Below are positions 12,054-23,960 of a DNA stretch of 64,000 bases, piece after piece. Each line of letters opens with the position of its first letter. Within the stretch, counting starts at the first letter, position 1. The stretch comes from Medicago truncatula (Eukaryota; Streptophyta; Magnoliopsida; Fabales; Fabaceae), in contig NC_053045.1 in assembly GCF_003473485.1 (NCBI RefSeq), forward strand, positions 43,132,494 through 43,196,493, given 5' to 3'. Under the pieces are notes generated by a model. The model was not told where the DNA came from. It did not search any database and worked only from the letters and a program-made list of their open reading frames with translations. Made by a program: the position numbers and the translations under genes.

Positions 12054-13278
12054 ATGTTTGGTAACTGTGTTGATGAGAAAACGGTAATCACTTGTAACAA
12101 ATTGACACAGGTTCCATCTCACTCTCTTTCTCTATCTCAATTATTAGACAAAAATACATGACCACTCAAATTTTGTTGTTTTCCTCTTGGAACAGAATAT
12201 AGCCACTGACTAAAACATGCACCACCTTAAAACACTTTCTCTTTCTTCTTCTTTTTTCCATTAAAAAAATATCTAATTTTTTTTTCTTATCCTATTGTAG
12301 GCTGAGATAGATGATCTTAAGGTTTCAATGGCTTCTTCAAGTGGTGGTGGAAATAGGGTTATGGAAAAACCAGGTCAAGAGCTTCTTCAACAGCAACAAC
12401 AAGCTTTAAGGTGTCCACGTTGTGATTCATCAAACACTAAATTCTGTTACTATAATAACTATAGTTTATCACAACCAAGACACTTCTGCAAAGCCTGTAA
12501 AAGATATTGGACAAGAGGTGGAACACTTAGAAACGTTCCTGTTGGTGGTGGTTGCAGAAAAAACAAACGTCTTAAACGACCAAATCACTCTTCTTCAAAT
12601 ATTGATACTGCTACTGCTTCTCCTTCTTCTTCAACTCCTAATAGTGCTAATTCAAACCCTCCTTCTCAACAACAACAACAACAACACCATAGTTTTGATA
12701 TTGCTTCTACCTCAAACCATATCAATTCTCTTCTTTATGGTAACTCTTCTTGTCATGATGTGATGAACTTTCCTTTTGCAACAAGGTTCAATTCTACAAG
12801 AGTTTCAAGTTCTTCTTCTGGTTATGATCATCTTCAGCAGCAGCAGCCTCAGGTGAATGGTCTTGGATTAGGTTTTTCATCTGGGGTAGTTAATCTTAAT
12901 CATCATGATGATTACAGAAATGGGTTTGGTTCAAATAATAACAACTACAGTTCCATCTTTGGTTCTTCTTCTACTTCAACTAACGATAACTCCATGGCCT
13001 CTACTACTCCAGTTATGGCTTCTCTACTTAACTCTACACTACTGCAACAGAAATTCATGAGTGCAGCTGGTGGTGGAATGAAAGGTGGTGATCCTTTTCA
13101 TCATGAGGCTGGGATGATGGATTCAAAAGAAGTGAAATTAGGTGAAGGATTACAAAACAGGTTGGATCAGTGGAGTAATAATATGAATGTGCCTAATGGT
13201 GGTGTTGCTTTTCAAAACCAGATGGAGAATATGGGTTTGTCAGATTCTTCTTCTCTTTATTGGAATAACAACAACACC

Positions 13279-13312
<34 letters not shown>

Positions 13313-13398
13313 CTGCAGCAACAGGTTTGAGCAGTGTTTGGAATACTGATCATCAACCTAATAATATTGGTCATAATTCAGTTACTTCTCTGATCTAG
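12054..13398 (+). CDS. Dof-type zinc finger transcription factor (two exons)
   Basis: Plant-specific DNA-binding factor of the Dof family, which recognises AAAG cores in the nucleus. The single C2-C2 Dof finger begins [20 protein letters not shown] and continues [20 protein letters not shown], with the CX2CX21CX2C cysteines intact and the basic [16 protein letters not shown] tail. The rest is low complexity: Gln runs, Ser/Thr stretches and an Asn tract coded by AAC repeats at about 13267-13312. The main open frame starts at ATG 12328 (356 codons). A splice acceptor (TTGTAG) ends at 12300, and an upstream exon 12054-12083 ([10 protein letters not shown], donor ACG|GTAATC) joins in phase across a 217-base intron, giving 375 residues. 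Many Dof genes have one intron before the finger, so I favour this model; if it is wrong, translation starts at 12328. Subfamily not assigned. Confidence 0.9.
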
Positions 13399-16300
13399 AA
13401 ATCAACATGAAGCATCGTTTTCAAACTATCTAGCTATCTCTTTGAGGTCTTTTTCTTTAGCTCTATTAGGCTTCTATTGCTGAAAAATGCTGCTTTTGTT
13501 TTTTATTTTCATTTGGGGTCAATTGGGTTTGGTTTACTTACATTGGAAAAAAAAGAAAAAGAAGATACTTAAAAGGTGAGAGAGTTTAGGATCAGAGAGA
13601 TCATGTCAGCTGCAAATATACTACTACTCTTCAACCCTGTCAGTTTTATGTTTCAAGGTTGAGAATTTGGGCTGAGAGGAACCTCGGATCCTCTTCTCTC
13701 ATCATGTGTGTAACTGTGTCAGTGAAGCTCAGATCAAAGGATATGGTGCAAGTACTTCCATTACCATAGTTGATTGATTGAGTAAGTTGGTCTTTTTCAT
13801 TAATTTTGTAATGTGTATATGCAATGACATATCCTTTATTTTCTTTACTTTTTCTAATGTATTATTGTGATTAGTTAGGGTGGTGAGGTTGGGGGATTTA
13901 CTCACTATATGATGAAAAGAAATCTAATGTGTTGATTTCTTTTTTTGTTAACTTTCTTAACATTTGGAAGGGGTTAGGTTATGAAGGTTATTGGGGGTAT
14001 AATTGTGGTATAGAAGAGGAGGGGGGATTAATATTATTTACTTTGATTGGTTTGGTATTTGGTGTGTGGTTTTTCATCTATTAAGAAAGTTTTAGTTCAT
14101 GCAAAGTGTATTGCTATTATTTTGTTATTATCTACTTTAGACAAGATCACGTTAAAGAGTAGTACTACCAAGCATATAGATCCTGAAATGGTGTGGAACT
14201 GTATGTGGGCTATGATAGTCTGGCTCAAAACTGTTACACACAATAGGAATTAAGCTGCAAGACTCAAACTTATATGTTGTCATTTAGTGGCAGGGAACAT
14301 TTCATCATCTATATTCAATTCAGGTGCCTAGAAACCATAATGCTAGGTGCATGACAGGTTTTATCAACAAACACTCATATATTTTCTTGGTTCCAACTTC
14401 CAATATTCATACTCCTATTACATTTTTTTTTCACTCTATCTTTTGACAATTATCCAAAAAAAAATATTGAAAATGTGGGACTGTATATTAACCTAGTTCT
14501 ATATATTATAATTTCTTTTTTAGGGGATTATAATTTTAGAATGTTCCGTGAATGGCAAAATATTAATTAAATTCGTCTCTCCATTGATACTTATAGAAGT
14601 TTTAAAGAAATTTGATTGAAAAAAATCAAGATGTGGAGACGAATTTGATTAATATTTTGCAATGTCGACCCATTTTAAAATATTAACAATGTGATGAATT
14701 TAGTTGTTACGGTCTTACAATTCTATGGACAAAATTGGATATTTACTCCTTGTTTTCCCTCCACTTCATCTACTGCATCTATGATTTAATTTCTCTTCTT
14801 TTTTGTTTTTCATTCTTTTCATTCGAACTCTCTTTTTCCCAAGGTATACATACTCTCAAGCGGTGTCAAATAATCCTTTTTAAGCTTCAAATAACCAACC
14901 ACTACATGCATTTCATACAAAATATTATTTGACGTGTTAATTCACTCTATACGAATTGCATCTAAGAATTGTTGTTTATAGTTCATGTCAATTCATCTCG
15001 TGGTGCGGTTTGAATCGGGTTTTAAGGTAAAAAAAATTATACGATTCAAAATAAAAATCGGCTCAATTCGGTTTAGATGAATATTCTAAAAAAAGCTCGA
15101 TTTGATCCAAATATGTGGGGGTTAGCTTAGATTGATTTTTGAATATCTAAAATACAACATGTAATTCTTTTTTATTAATATAAAATTACACATACACCGT
15201 AAAGTAATAAGTTTGATGCAAAATATGACACAAATATACTAAAAAATTAACATTATATAATAAAAATGATCGATTATATTCAAAACATGTAAAGTAATAA
15301 TAATATAGGTTAAATTAAAGCAATATATAAGATTAAAAACCAACAAACAATTATATAATAATTATAAAAGAATAAATAAGTAATAAAATTTACTTTTGTG
15401 GTTCACTTTGGTTTGATTCGGTTTTAAAAAAATGATCCAAGATCTGATCCAATTTTAGTGGTTTTTACAAAACAACATCCAAACGCATCTAAAATTATTC
15501 AGTTTTTTATGGTTCTCGATTTTTTTAGATGAGTTTACGGTTTTATTTTAGATCGGTATTCGAACACTTTATATATACTACACTGCTATTCCGTCGCCTA
15601 ATACGAATATGAATTGCTAATGCTAACGTGATCCAAGCATTCTTCTACTTACTGATTTTTAGTGTACCAGCTGAGTAATCGCCAATTCATCTTGAATCTT
15701 TGCCTTTCTTCAAGTGCACCACCCTACCCACTTCAAGCATTTAGCCTGCTTGAATAATAACGCTTTTCCTTCTAGAAATTGTGTCGGTACCATATGCCAT
15801 GCACATTTTTACAAGAGTTGTGCTTACATGTACCACTAAATCAGACCAACCTTTGTGACAACATATATATCATTCTCTCTTCAAGTAACTTATATGCATG
15901 GAACTCAAGGCCGGTCAAAAAATATTAAAAAACGGAAAATCGTATGTATACACAGGGAAATACGTTGTTGGTTGTTACGTGAGTTGTTTATTTATCTTCT
16001 CCAAAAAGTAACTTATATTATTTCATTCAGCATAATAGTTGTAATACAAAATAGAATCAAATCAAAGAATTGGTGATGAACATACAAAACTTATATTTGT
16101 ATTTTATTGTAACATAGCTCTACATGTAGCCATGATATTGCCAAATACATAATGGTTATTTAATCTATCAATAGTGTTGACTACCACTAGCTTACAAATT
16201 GACCGCGAACAAATCACGAAGCTTATGTGTTTGGAGGAATACTCTACCCACAATAGACAAAGAGAAATGATGTTTGTACAATCACTTTTTGATAACTTTT

Positions 16301-16640
16301 GAAACAACTCTCTCTCTTATACTCACATGTGTTTTTATTCTCTCTATTCTTCTTTCTCTTTCCATTGTTTTTATCCAATCACAAGAGGAGAAAAGTGGTT
16401 ATCACCATAGTTGTCTGATATTAGTTGTACAAATATAACTACTCATAGACAAACACCCAACATCAAGAGTTGGGAAAAAACGCCGTATGAGTGTCAAAAT
16501 TTATAAGAGAATGCAAATAAGGGGGTATTGGACACAATTTTTATCCCAACTATTGGATGAGTTTGAAAAAGTTATGATAATACCATTCAATAGTTATAAT
16601 TAAAAATTGTGTTGTTTCTCTACAACAACAAATCTCATTC
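13399..16640. other. Dof 3' region and AT-rich intergenic DNA
   Basis: The first few hundred bases are probably Dof 3' UTR. About 14985-15570 holds a repeat rich in GGTTTGATTCGGTTTTA-type phrases at both ends, a style seen in hAT-like MITEs and again at 42.6-43.3 kb here; its borders are unclear. No gene recognised. Confidence 0.4.
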
Positions 16641-16649
16641 CAAGTTAGG

Positions 16650-17110
16650 GGGAGGGAGCATAGTCAACTAAAGTGATATAGAAAAGAGTAGTATGACGAC
16701 ATTGTGCAAGTATATGCACACACGGATTTGTCTCTCAAGGAGCAAAGCAAATTGTATTATTACAATCTCTACTTTGAAGCAACCCACGAATTTCATTGAT
16801 CAAAAGAAGTAAGGAAGTATAATTTATATGGTCTTTCTTGAGCATGTGAAAAAGAGATAGAGAGTCCGTCTCAAAAATGATGTCTTTCGTGCCCGTATCT
16901 CGAGCAAGCAAGCTGCCATTATGAAGGGCCTAAGTTCCTATAAAAATGCCATTGTTAAAGCTCATCTTGGAGTAAAAAAAAAAAAAAAAACCTCTCACAA
17001 AATTGCCATTTTGATCTTGCATTATCCCACCACAAGTCCAGGAACCAGTAAGAGCATAATGAGCACCATCCACATTCAATTTGAGGACCCATGTCCGAGT
17101 GTCAAGAAAA
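16650..17110 (-). pseudogene. LINE remnant: RNase H-like domain
   Basis: Minus-strand translation gives TWVLKLNVDGAHYALTGSWT, then CGGIMQDQNGNFVRGF, the start of the RVT_3 RNase H-like domain of plant LINE-type retrotransposons (family WxKLNxDGA, CGGVxRDxxGxxxxGF). Later, ETDSLSLFHMLKKDHINYTS and LLLLINEIRGLL match the domain's second half (family ESDS). Stops, a poly-T stretch in place of the middle of the domain and frame changes make it a dead fragment. Confidence 0.7.
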
Positions 17111-17182
17111 CACGAGTGAGTTTCGGTCTCTCCACGACATTATGACATATATTTTTTTTTCTTCATAACATACATATTTTTA

Positions 17183-17315
17183 TTTTTTTTGTCAAGTAGT
17201 CTAGTAGCTGAAGCTCACACAATTTAATTGTGGAGAAGTAGAGTGTCCGGGACTCGAACCCTGACTCCTGCATATAATATGCAATATCCCTATCAACTGA
17301 GTTAAGCTCACGGAG
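17183..17315 (-). mobile_element. tRNA-derived SINE copy 1
   Basis: Read on the minus strand it has an A-box-like GCTTAACTCAGTTGATAGGG and a B-box-like GGGTTCGAGTCCCGGACACT, about 40 bases apart, then a body ending at the T-rich (plus-strand) tail. It shares its layout with copies at 29.5 and 40.2 kb. The tRNA-like part does not form a complete tRNA gene. Confidence 0.75.
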
Positions 17316-17529
17316 ATACATATTTCTTTATTATCCATATTTTCACTTTTTTTTTTCGGGTACAAATTCATATTTTCATTTTAATTTGATATAATATTTT
17401 CTTGGGGGTCTAAGATAGACTTGATTCAAATGTGGGTCTTACTTTTTTTAATAAGTTAAAATAAAATATTACATATATTCTCCAAAAAATTTATTGTCAA
17501 ATTCATTTTTTAGTAAAATATTAAGAATA

Positions 17530-17674
17530 CTCCCTCCGTTTCAAAATATAAGCAAAATTTACTTTTTAGGTTCATTCATTTAATGATGTATGTGGTTCAT
17601 ATTATGAGTCACATACATCCTTAAATGAATGAACCTAAAAAGTAAATTTTGCTTATATTTTGAAACGGAGGGAG
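17530..17674. mobile_element. Stowaway-type MITE (145 bp) with TA target duplication
   Basis: Nearly perfect hairpin beginning CTCCCTCCGTTTCAAAATAT and ending with its reverse complement, flanked by TA on both sides (17528-17529, 17675-17676). The terminus is that of Stowaway (Tc1/mariner-derived) MITEs. The arms still pair over most of their length, so the insertion is probably young. Confidence 0.9.
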
Positions 17675-18099
17675 TACTCCTTAGACCATTTGTAAAGGTT
17701 CATATTAGATGTACCCTATTATCTTAATTATTCGATGATCTCGATAAAATAATTACAAAAAATATCATAAATGTTTTGAGTTATGTCAAATGTTTACTTT
17801 TGACGAATAAAACAATTATATAACTATTGATTTTTTTTTTTAAGAAGAAGATTAACTATTAATTTTAAAAAAAAAAACATCTAATCACTTTTGATTTGTT
17901 TAAATAATATATTATTATAGTCATATACTTTGTTTTATTTATACCTATTTAAAAAGGAGATATATGATCTTGAACTAAATATTTTATGCTTTGATTATAC
18001 CCTTCATTTAAACTATACTACTTACAATTATACTTAGGTATGATATTATTAAAATCTTTAATTAGAAAAATAGATAAATGTCATTAAAATATGAATGTT
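17675..18099. other. AT-rich intergenic gap
   Basis: No gene or structured repeat seen. Confidence 0.5.
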
Positions 18100-19075
18100 T
18101 GTTTAGACGTTCTTTTGGTTGGATGCATGGATGGAGGGAGGATCTTTTGTGTAATAGGTTTAGATGTATATTTGATTGCAATAAGATTTGATTGCTGTCA
18201 ATTTTTGAGACGTGTTCTTTAGACTGGAGGTCGAAAGAGATGTTTGAATATGGTGACATCGATTATTAGCATGGGAGGAGGAGCAGGTGGGGAAGCGAAA
18301 TGAGATACTAAATAACATTTTGTTGCATGTTCGTGTAAAAGATAGATGGAGTTGGCATCTCGCGTTAAACAAATGTTACATTGTCAGTGATGTTTATCAT
18401 ATGTCGGATGCGATAAAGCTGACTGCTCGGGCTGAAACTAATGATATTATTTGGAATAAAACAATATTGTTAAAAGTGTCTATTTTTGTTTGACGTTTAT
18501 TACGTAATCAAATTCCTACAAAAGACAATTTGGTAAGACAGGAAATCATTCAACCAACTTCTAATACGTGTATGAGTGGTTGTGGGATGGTGGAATGCAT
18601 TGGTCGTCTGTTTTTGGGTTGTGACTTTTTTGGGTGCAAGAGATGTTTGAATATGGTGACGTCAATTATTAGCATGGGAGGAGGAGCAGGTGGGGAAGCA
18701 AAATGAGATACTAAATAACATTTTGTTGCATGTTCGTGTGAAAGATAGATGGAGTTGGCATCTCGCGTCAAACAAATGTTACATTGTCAGTGATGTTTAT
18801 CATATGTCGGATGCGATAGAGCCGACTGCTCGGGCTGAAACTAATGATATTATTTGGAATAAAACAATACTGTTAAAAGTGCCTTCTTTTTTTTTACGTT
18901 TATTACGTAATCAAATTCCTACAAAAGACAATTTGGTAAGGCAGGAAATCATTCAACCAACTTCTAATACGTGTATGAGTGGTTGTGGGATGGTGGAATG
19001 CATTGGTTGTATGTTTTTGGGTTGTGACTTTTTTGGGTGCATTTGGTTCTTAGCTAGGCAATGGCTATGAGTCCG
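18100..19075 (+). pseudogene. LINE reverse-transcriptase zinc-binding (zf-RVT) remnant, tandemly duplicated
   Basis: Translation at 18690-19070 gives DRWSWHLASNKCYIVSDVYH, then NDIIWNKTILLKV, RLLRNQIPTKDNLVRQEIIQ and CGMVECIGCMFLGCDFFGCI. This is the zf-RVT domain near the C-terminus of plant LINE reverse transcriptases (family DxWxW, YxVxSxY, WxxxxPxKVxxFxWRLLxxRLPT, CxxCG). The preceding 403 bases (18238-18640) are an almost identical direct copy starting at AGATGTTTGAATATGGTGAC; its frame is cut by a TGA where copy 2 has TTA. Upstream of both, decayed LINE sequence extends to about 18100. Confidence 0.8.
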
Positions 19076-20100
19076 GTCAATGAACATGTTGCATCTTTTT
19101 GATCATCTTGTGCATTTTGGTAACGTAGGAGGCTTCTTCAAAAAAAAATCAGTCTTCTTTTCAAATAACTTTGGGTTATTGAATAGAAAGGATTACCATT
19201 TTTCCCGCAAAAGAATGAGTTTATATCTCATTTGTTAGATAAAGTAAAGCTTATTATTTTAGTGGTTGAAAACTAAAAATATAAATTTAACTTTTGTTCT
19301 TCATCGTTGGTGACTTATTCTTATTATGTGTTTGCATTTTGTCATTTAAATTGTTAGCTTTGGTAGTAATTTTTTGAAATCTAAAGTTCTATCCTTGCAT
19401 TTCTTGTGTTGTGAATAATATTATTTTTTTTAATATATTCTATTATGATTTTTTTTAACAATTCATTATAATATGAACAATGTCACGGAGAATATAAGTT
19501 AAATCTTTATTTAATAATGTTATATTCTAAATGGTTAAATATGTTTTTGATCCCTATGAATATATCATCTTTTCGTTTTAATTTCTCTAAAATTTTCCTT
19601 TAACCCTTAGTCTTTATAAAATTTTCAATCACTATTTTTTGTCTTTATTTTTAAGTAAACTTTTGTATTTTTTAATGAGATTATGCAGAAATGTGTAGAA
19701 TATTGTTAAATTCTCTAAAAAAAATTAGAATTTTTAACATAACATAAATTAAATATAAATTTTTAACCTTCAAAAATATAAAAATTCATATTTAATTCAT
19801 GTATTATTAAAAAATTCTAATTTTTTTCAAAAAAGATTCTTAAAATATTATAAATTTTTCTATAAATATTTTTTCAGAAATATAAATTCTCATATGATAC
19901 TTAGAAGAATGAATCAAAAATAAAGATGGAAAAATTTTAAAACTAAAAATCTAAGATAAAATTTAAATAAAATAAAATGAAAAATTAACATATTGATATA
20001 CGAACTAAAATATGTATAATCAAAAAACGATGCCCTCATCAACTTGACAAACAAAAAAAAAAAAGAAAAAAGGCCCGTATCATTCACGAGATAACAAAAC
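19076..20100. other. AT-rich intergenic gap with possible MITE end
   Basis: No gene. GGTTAAATATGTTTTTGATC near 19534 resembles a terminus common in legume repeats, but I could not find the partner end. Confidence 0.4.
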
Positions 20101-20231
20101 ACTCACCAGGGGCTCCATTGAAGGGGAGGAAAGAAAGAAAAAAAATACAGCCGTTCGTTTGTGGCACTGAACTGAACTCTCAACTGCCCGGAAAACGCCG
20201 CCGCAGCTGCTCATCGGCCTCTCTAGAAGCG
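20101..20231 (+). other. Probable 5' UTR exon of the DUF1764 gene
   Basis: GC-rich compared with its surroundings, ending AGAAGCG|GTGAGA, a good donor, with a matching acceptor just before the coding start 490 bases on. The transcription start is not determined. Confidence 0.45.
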
Positions 20232-20738
20232 GTGAGAAACGTTTTTCCTCTTTTTTTAATATTCAGTTTTCCTTCCCCTCTCCTCTTGCTCCCGCCAGAT
20301 CTGATTCCATTATAATTTTCGATGGCCTCCCCTGCAAAATAGATTATGTAAGCTTATATATAAGCACTTCTTCTATAAGCTGTGAATAAGTTTTTTTATC
20401 CAAACAAGACCTAAGTACCAATAATAATCATGAATTTTTGTTTTTTTTCACCTTCTTCTGTTAGAGTTTTTCGCATAATGAACACTAACTTTTTGCATTA
20501 TCACATAATTAAGTGCTTGCTTGATACCTTTCCTGCTTCTTGCTGAGCTGCTGTTGGTGTTAATTTTTTTTTTATTTTTTTTTAGGGTTTAGTGATCCGG
20601 TCCATCGATTTTAGGGTCTAAGCTTAGATGCATTGTTCTGCACTTATTCAAAGTGCAATACTTTGTCTTTTCTATGTTTAATTATCAGTTCCGTTCTTAA
20701 TATTATGTAACATGAAATGCAGCTTTCTTTTCAAGCCA

Positions 20739-21110
20739 ATGACGAATAAGAAATCCCCAACGACCCCGAAAAAGTTGCAAGAGAATAATGCCATTAAGGA
20801 AGAGCCAAAGCCTTCTTCTGCACCAAAAAAAACAGTTAGTGAAATTGACGAAATATTCGCTGGGAAAAAGAGAAAGAAATCTGATGTGAAAAAGACTGGA
20901 AAAGCCCGTGAAGCAACTAAAAGTAATGATAAAACTAACAAGAAGAAACCAAAACGGCTAGATGAGAGTGAGTTTGTGGACCGGCCTTCTCGATCAAGAA
21001 AGAAAACAGAAGATGGGCTTACCATCTATACGGAAGAGGAGTTAGGTCTTAGTAAAGGGGATGCTGGAAATACCCCGTTGTGTCCATTTGATTGTTCTTG
21101 CTGCTTTTGA
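20739..21110 (+). CDS. Small lysine-rich DUF1764-type protein
   Basis: A 123-residue basic protein of a conserved eukaryotic family of unknown function (DUF1764). Family hallmarks are visible: VSEIDEIFAGKKRKKSD at about residues 28-44, lysine-rich low complexity in the middle, then RPSRSRKKTEDGLTIYTEEE, and the C-terminal signature DAGNTPLCPFDCSCCF. The start at 20739 was chosen because a splice acceptor (AAATGCAG, ending 20721-20722) removes the in-frame ATG at 20712. A 5' UTR exon probably lies at about 20101-20231, ending at a GTGAGA donor. The length matches the usual plant form. The lysine-rich character suggests a nuclear or nucleolar protein, which is inference. Confidence 0.85.
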   Translation: MTNKKSPTTPKKLQENNAIKEEPKPSSAPKKTVSEIDEIFAGKKRKKSDVKKTGKAREATKSNDKTNKKKPKRLDESEFVDRPSRSRKKTEDGLTIYTEEELGLSKGDAGNTPLCPFDCSCCF

Positions 21111-21739
21111 TGGAAGCTTCATAATGGTTTTTGAACTCATTTCCTTGATCCAATGGACGAAGTTGTTGTGATTGTATTACATGCTTTATTATATTTATAG
21201 TTGGGCCAATTAATTTCAATTTGGCAACTGTTTTAGTTCAGCTCTTATAGGATTCATCCCCTTGAAACGGAATTGTTCATGTGTAATGTCTCTGCGAGAC
21301 GGTTTGGTTAGAAAATGGAAGAAATGTTTTGGTGTGGTTGAATGATGTTATAGTTTGTCTTTCTTCTATTTGATTTTAACATGTTTTCATCTTCAATCAA
21401 AACAAGTATTTACAAATTATTCTGTTTTTATACTCTCCTTTTTTATTATCTTAATATGCATAATGATTTTTTATCTCACAAACATCTTTAATTGCAACTT
21501 TCATAGCTGATTTCAGTGTTTGTGTTGTAGCCGCTTCACTGTTATCAGTTTTATGTACTGATGAATTCTATCATGTACTTTGATTAACTTCATTGAACTA
21601 CCCAGATGAGTGCTTTGATATTATTATTTCATATCTCAGTCTTTCTAGAGTGAAGGTCATTTTCCCCTTGTCATCAAGGTGCACCAGCTTAAGAACTATT
21701 GTTAGTCGGGCCTTTTGCCACATTATGGTGTATGGTGTA

Positions 21740-22290
21740 AATGTAGATTACAGAGATAAGCAATGAACTGGTACTGGTTGAAGCAGAGACAAAACAATAA
21801 CGAAGCATAAACATGAAGATGTTGCTTGTCAATCTAAAGCATGGCATATATGAGGCAGACCAACTGTTAGACGAGATTGCCACTGCACAACTGAAGAATC
21901 TGATTCTCTAGCTGATACCAGTAAGGTAGTAGGCTTGTTTTCAGCTTTTACTAGTTCGTCTGAGTCTAGGATCAAATAATTAGAATTTCTTGCAATGTTA
22001 AAGGATATGTCAGGATTGAAAGAAGGCAGTGAGCCTTATGGCCAGCTACATCTAGCATATACGAGGCTGATAACGAGGAAATACTCAATGTTACTTACAG
22101 ATATTGCCCAAGGGAACTAGGTACCAATAATCAGCATTAGTAAGTTTGGATGGAATGGATAACACCACCCTTGCCCAAGAATTGCTTGGATGAGTCAAAC
22201 AGCATGAAAAGGTTCCAAAACATAAACCTAAGCTCAAAGTTCAAACTGCTCAAATAACAAATGTTTCTTCAGATGTAAATCAATGATGAT
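21740..22290 (+). pseudogene. Coiled-coil NB-LRR (CNL) N-terminal remnant, copy 1
   Basis: The reading LVEAETKQ, stop, then MLLVNLKHGIYEADQLLDE and IATAQLKNL is the Rx-type N-terminal coiled coil of legume CNL immune receptors (family WLDDLKHxVYEADQLLDEIAT). It continues in another frame as DTSKVVGLFSAFTSSSESRI, stop, LEFLAMLKDMSGLKE (family FxSRIKELLExLEFLAxQKDxLGLK). Further on, GMDNTTLAQELL at about 22155 resembles a broken P-loop (family GMGKTTLAQLV), followed by KQHEKV. Stops, frame changes and loss of the rest of NB-ARC and all LRRs show it is dead. An inverted second remnant lies at 23.6-24.0 kb. Confidence 0.75.
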
Positions 22291-23094
22291 TTGTTAATGG
22301 ATCCAACCATTTTTCAGTAGAATCTTGGAAAATGGAACTCAAAATGCTGAGACCAGGGGACTGTAATCTGCTCTGTTACTGTTATATTACAGGCATACAA
22401 CAGTTCACATTGTGAGCCATATCGCACTAATGATCATTGTTTCCATTGAATCTTGTATCCTTCATAGAGAATGTAGAGAGAGCACTGTTTTGTAAGAGTT
22501 TCTAAATCTCTCAAAGATGGTTTTGACAATTGGCATTATCTCAAAATATGGATATACGCTATTTTTTTTCATTCTCAGTTTCCTTTATTTGTATTCTTTT
22601 TTTTTTTTGAAGGAACCTTTATTTGTATTCTCTTATTAAAGTATAAGGAACTGCATATTTGCTGCTGATTTTAGTTTCAGTATCCTTAACAATGCTGGTT
22701 GTAAAGTTTTTGTGTGTGTGTGTGTATTTGTGTGTATCATCAGAAGAATTGAAGGCTCAATATTTCCAGATAACTTCCTCCTTCGGTGGTTCATATTTCT
22801 CTAGCACCGACATTGGTGCAACAGCGATACAAGTGATTACATTCAATTATTTAATTTTCTCAAATTATTATTGGTGTCGGTGTTAGTGTTAGTGTTGTGG
22901 CTCGTGTCCAATGTTTGTGTCAGTACGTCATAGGTTCATGTCACTTGTATAACTTATCATGCTTTATGTCATAATTGCTGTGTTGCATTGTGGCAGAATA
23001 CTCTATAAAACATTTTATTTAATTATTAAGCTACTACATGTGCATTGAACATTTTTATTGGTGTGAGATGTTGAATTCATTTTCGCAGTGCAGG

Positions 23095-23460
23095 TTTTTA
23101 AATCCTATGGTTGGACGCTGCCCATCATCCTTGCATCATGGTTGCTTTCTACCGGCCCAAAAGCTTTCCTCATGGCATTAGCAATCGCTCTTGGTCAGTC
23201 AGCACTTGCCCTGGCATTTGAGAAATTATGGGGACGGACCGAGAGCAAACCAAAGCGCAAGTGTAGAATGAAGAGGAAACGCCGAAATGTAAATGACACA
23301 TGAGTTGAGGAAGAGCCGGAAGAAAACCAGAAAACTAATACGAGGAAGGCAGGGATGCAGTCGTGGGTAGTGGAGAATTACGGTTCCGTTGATAGTGGCA
23401 GCCGAGATGCACCAAGTTTTACTGTCTTAGTACTCGGATTGGGCAAGGGTGGTCTTACTC
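23095..23460 (+). pseudogene. C-terminal exon remnant of an unidentified membrane protein
   Basis: A plausible acceptor (CAGTGCAG) precedes VFKSYGWTLPIILASWLLST, then GPKAFLMALAIALGQSALAL, AFEKLWGR and a strongly basic stretch (KPKRKCRMKRKRR). One or two membrane segments are likely. The frame meets TGA at 23301 but stays open afterwards: VEEEPEENQKTNTRKAG, MQSWVVENYGSVDSGS, RDAPSF, which reads like genuine protein tail sequence. No other exon of this gene was found, so it is most likely a gene fragment carried here. The family was not recognised with certainty. A real gene ending at the TGA is the alternative. Confidence 0.5.
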
Positions 23461-23629
23461 ATCTTGTTGTCATTTTCTGAAAGTGATTTCTCATCTTGTC
23501 AATCTCTGATGATGAAGATTTGATTGTTTCCTCATTATTTTGTTTGCCATAAATGTAGTTGGCATTTGGCAATTTTTTAAGGGTTTCCAACTGACTCAAC
23601 CTTCATTTTTTACACATTTCTCTTTTTTT

Positions 23630-23960
23630 ACTCCTAAAGAAATTCTAGCATCTCTAGCAATTTTCCTTTCCTAGTTTCAAATGGACTGGTAAAAGCTGAG
23701 AAGCTTACTACCTTGCTAGTAGTACATTCAACTTCTTTGGTCCTTATGCATCAACATAATTTAACATTTGGCCTACCTCTTATATACAGCATGTTTAAGA
23801 TCACAAAACCACTCTTCACATTTGTGGTTTGGTGTCTCTGCTTCATCCAACACCTCCTGCACAGACAGATTGGCTGCAATGAAACTATGTGTTATGTTTC
23901 CGCTACCTCCCATGGATTTCATATCTTTGAAGTAGAGCTCAAGTTTATCGTTCAATCAAC
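23630..23960 (-). pseudogene. Coiled-coil NB-LRR (CNL) N-terminal remnant, copy 2 (inverted)
   Basis: Minus-strand reading gives SFIAANLSVQEVLDEAETPN, then EEWFCDLKHAVYK (the Rx-N coiled coil, equivalent to WLDDLKHAVYE). After a frame change comes ECTTSKVVSFSAFTSPFETR, then GKLLEMLEFL and a stop, parallel to the other remnant at 21.7-22.0 kb but slightly closer to the family. No NB-ARC follows. The two copies face each other around the membrane-protein exon, as in an inverted duplication of a dead receptor locus. Confidence 0.75.

Noticed and set aside
20712-20738. Start of the DUF1764 protein at ATG 20712
   Set aside because: A splice acceptor lies between this ATG and the conserved start, so it is probably intronic.
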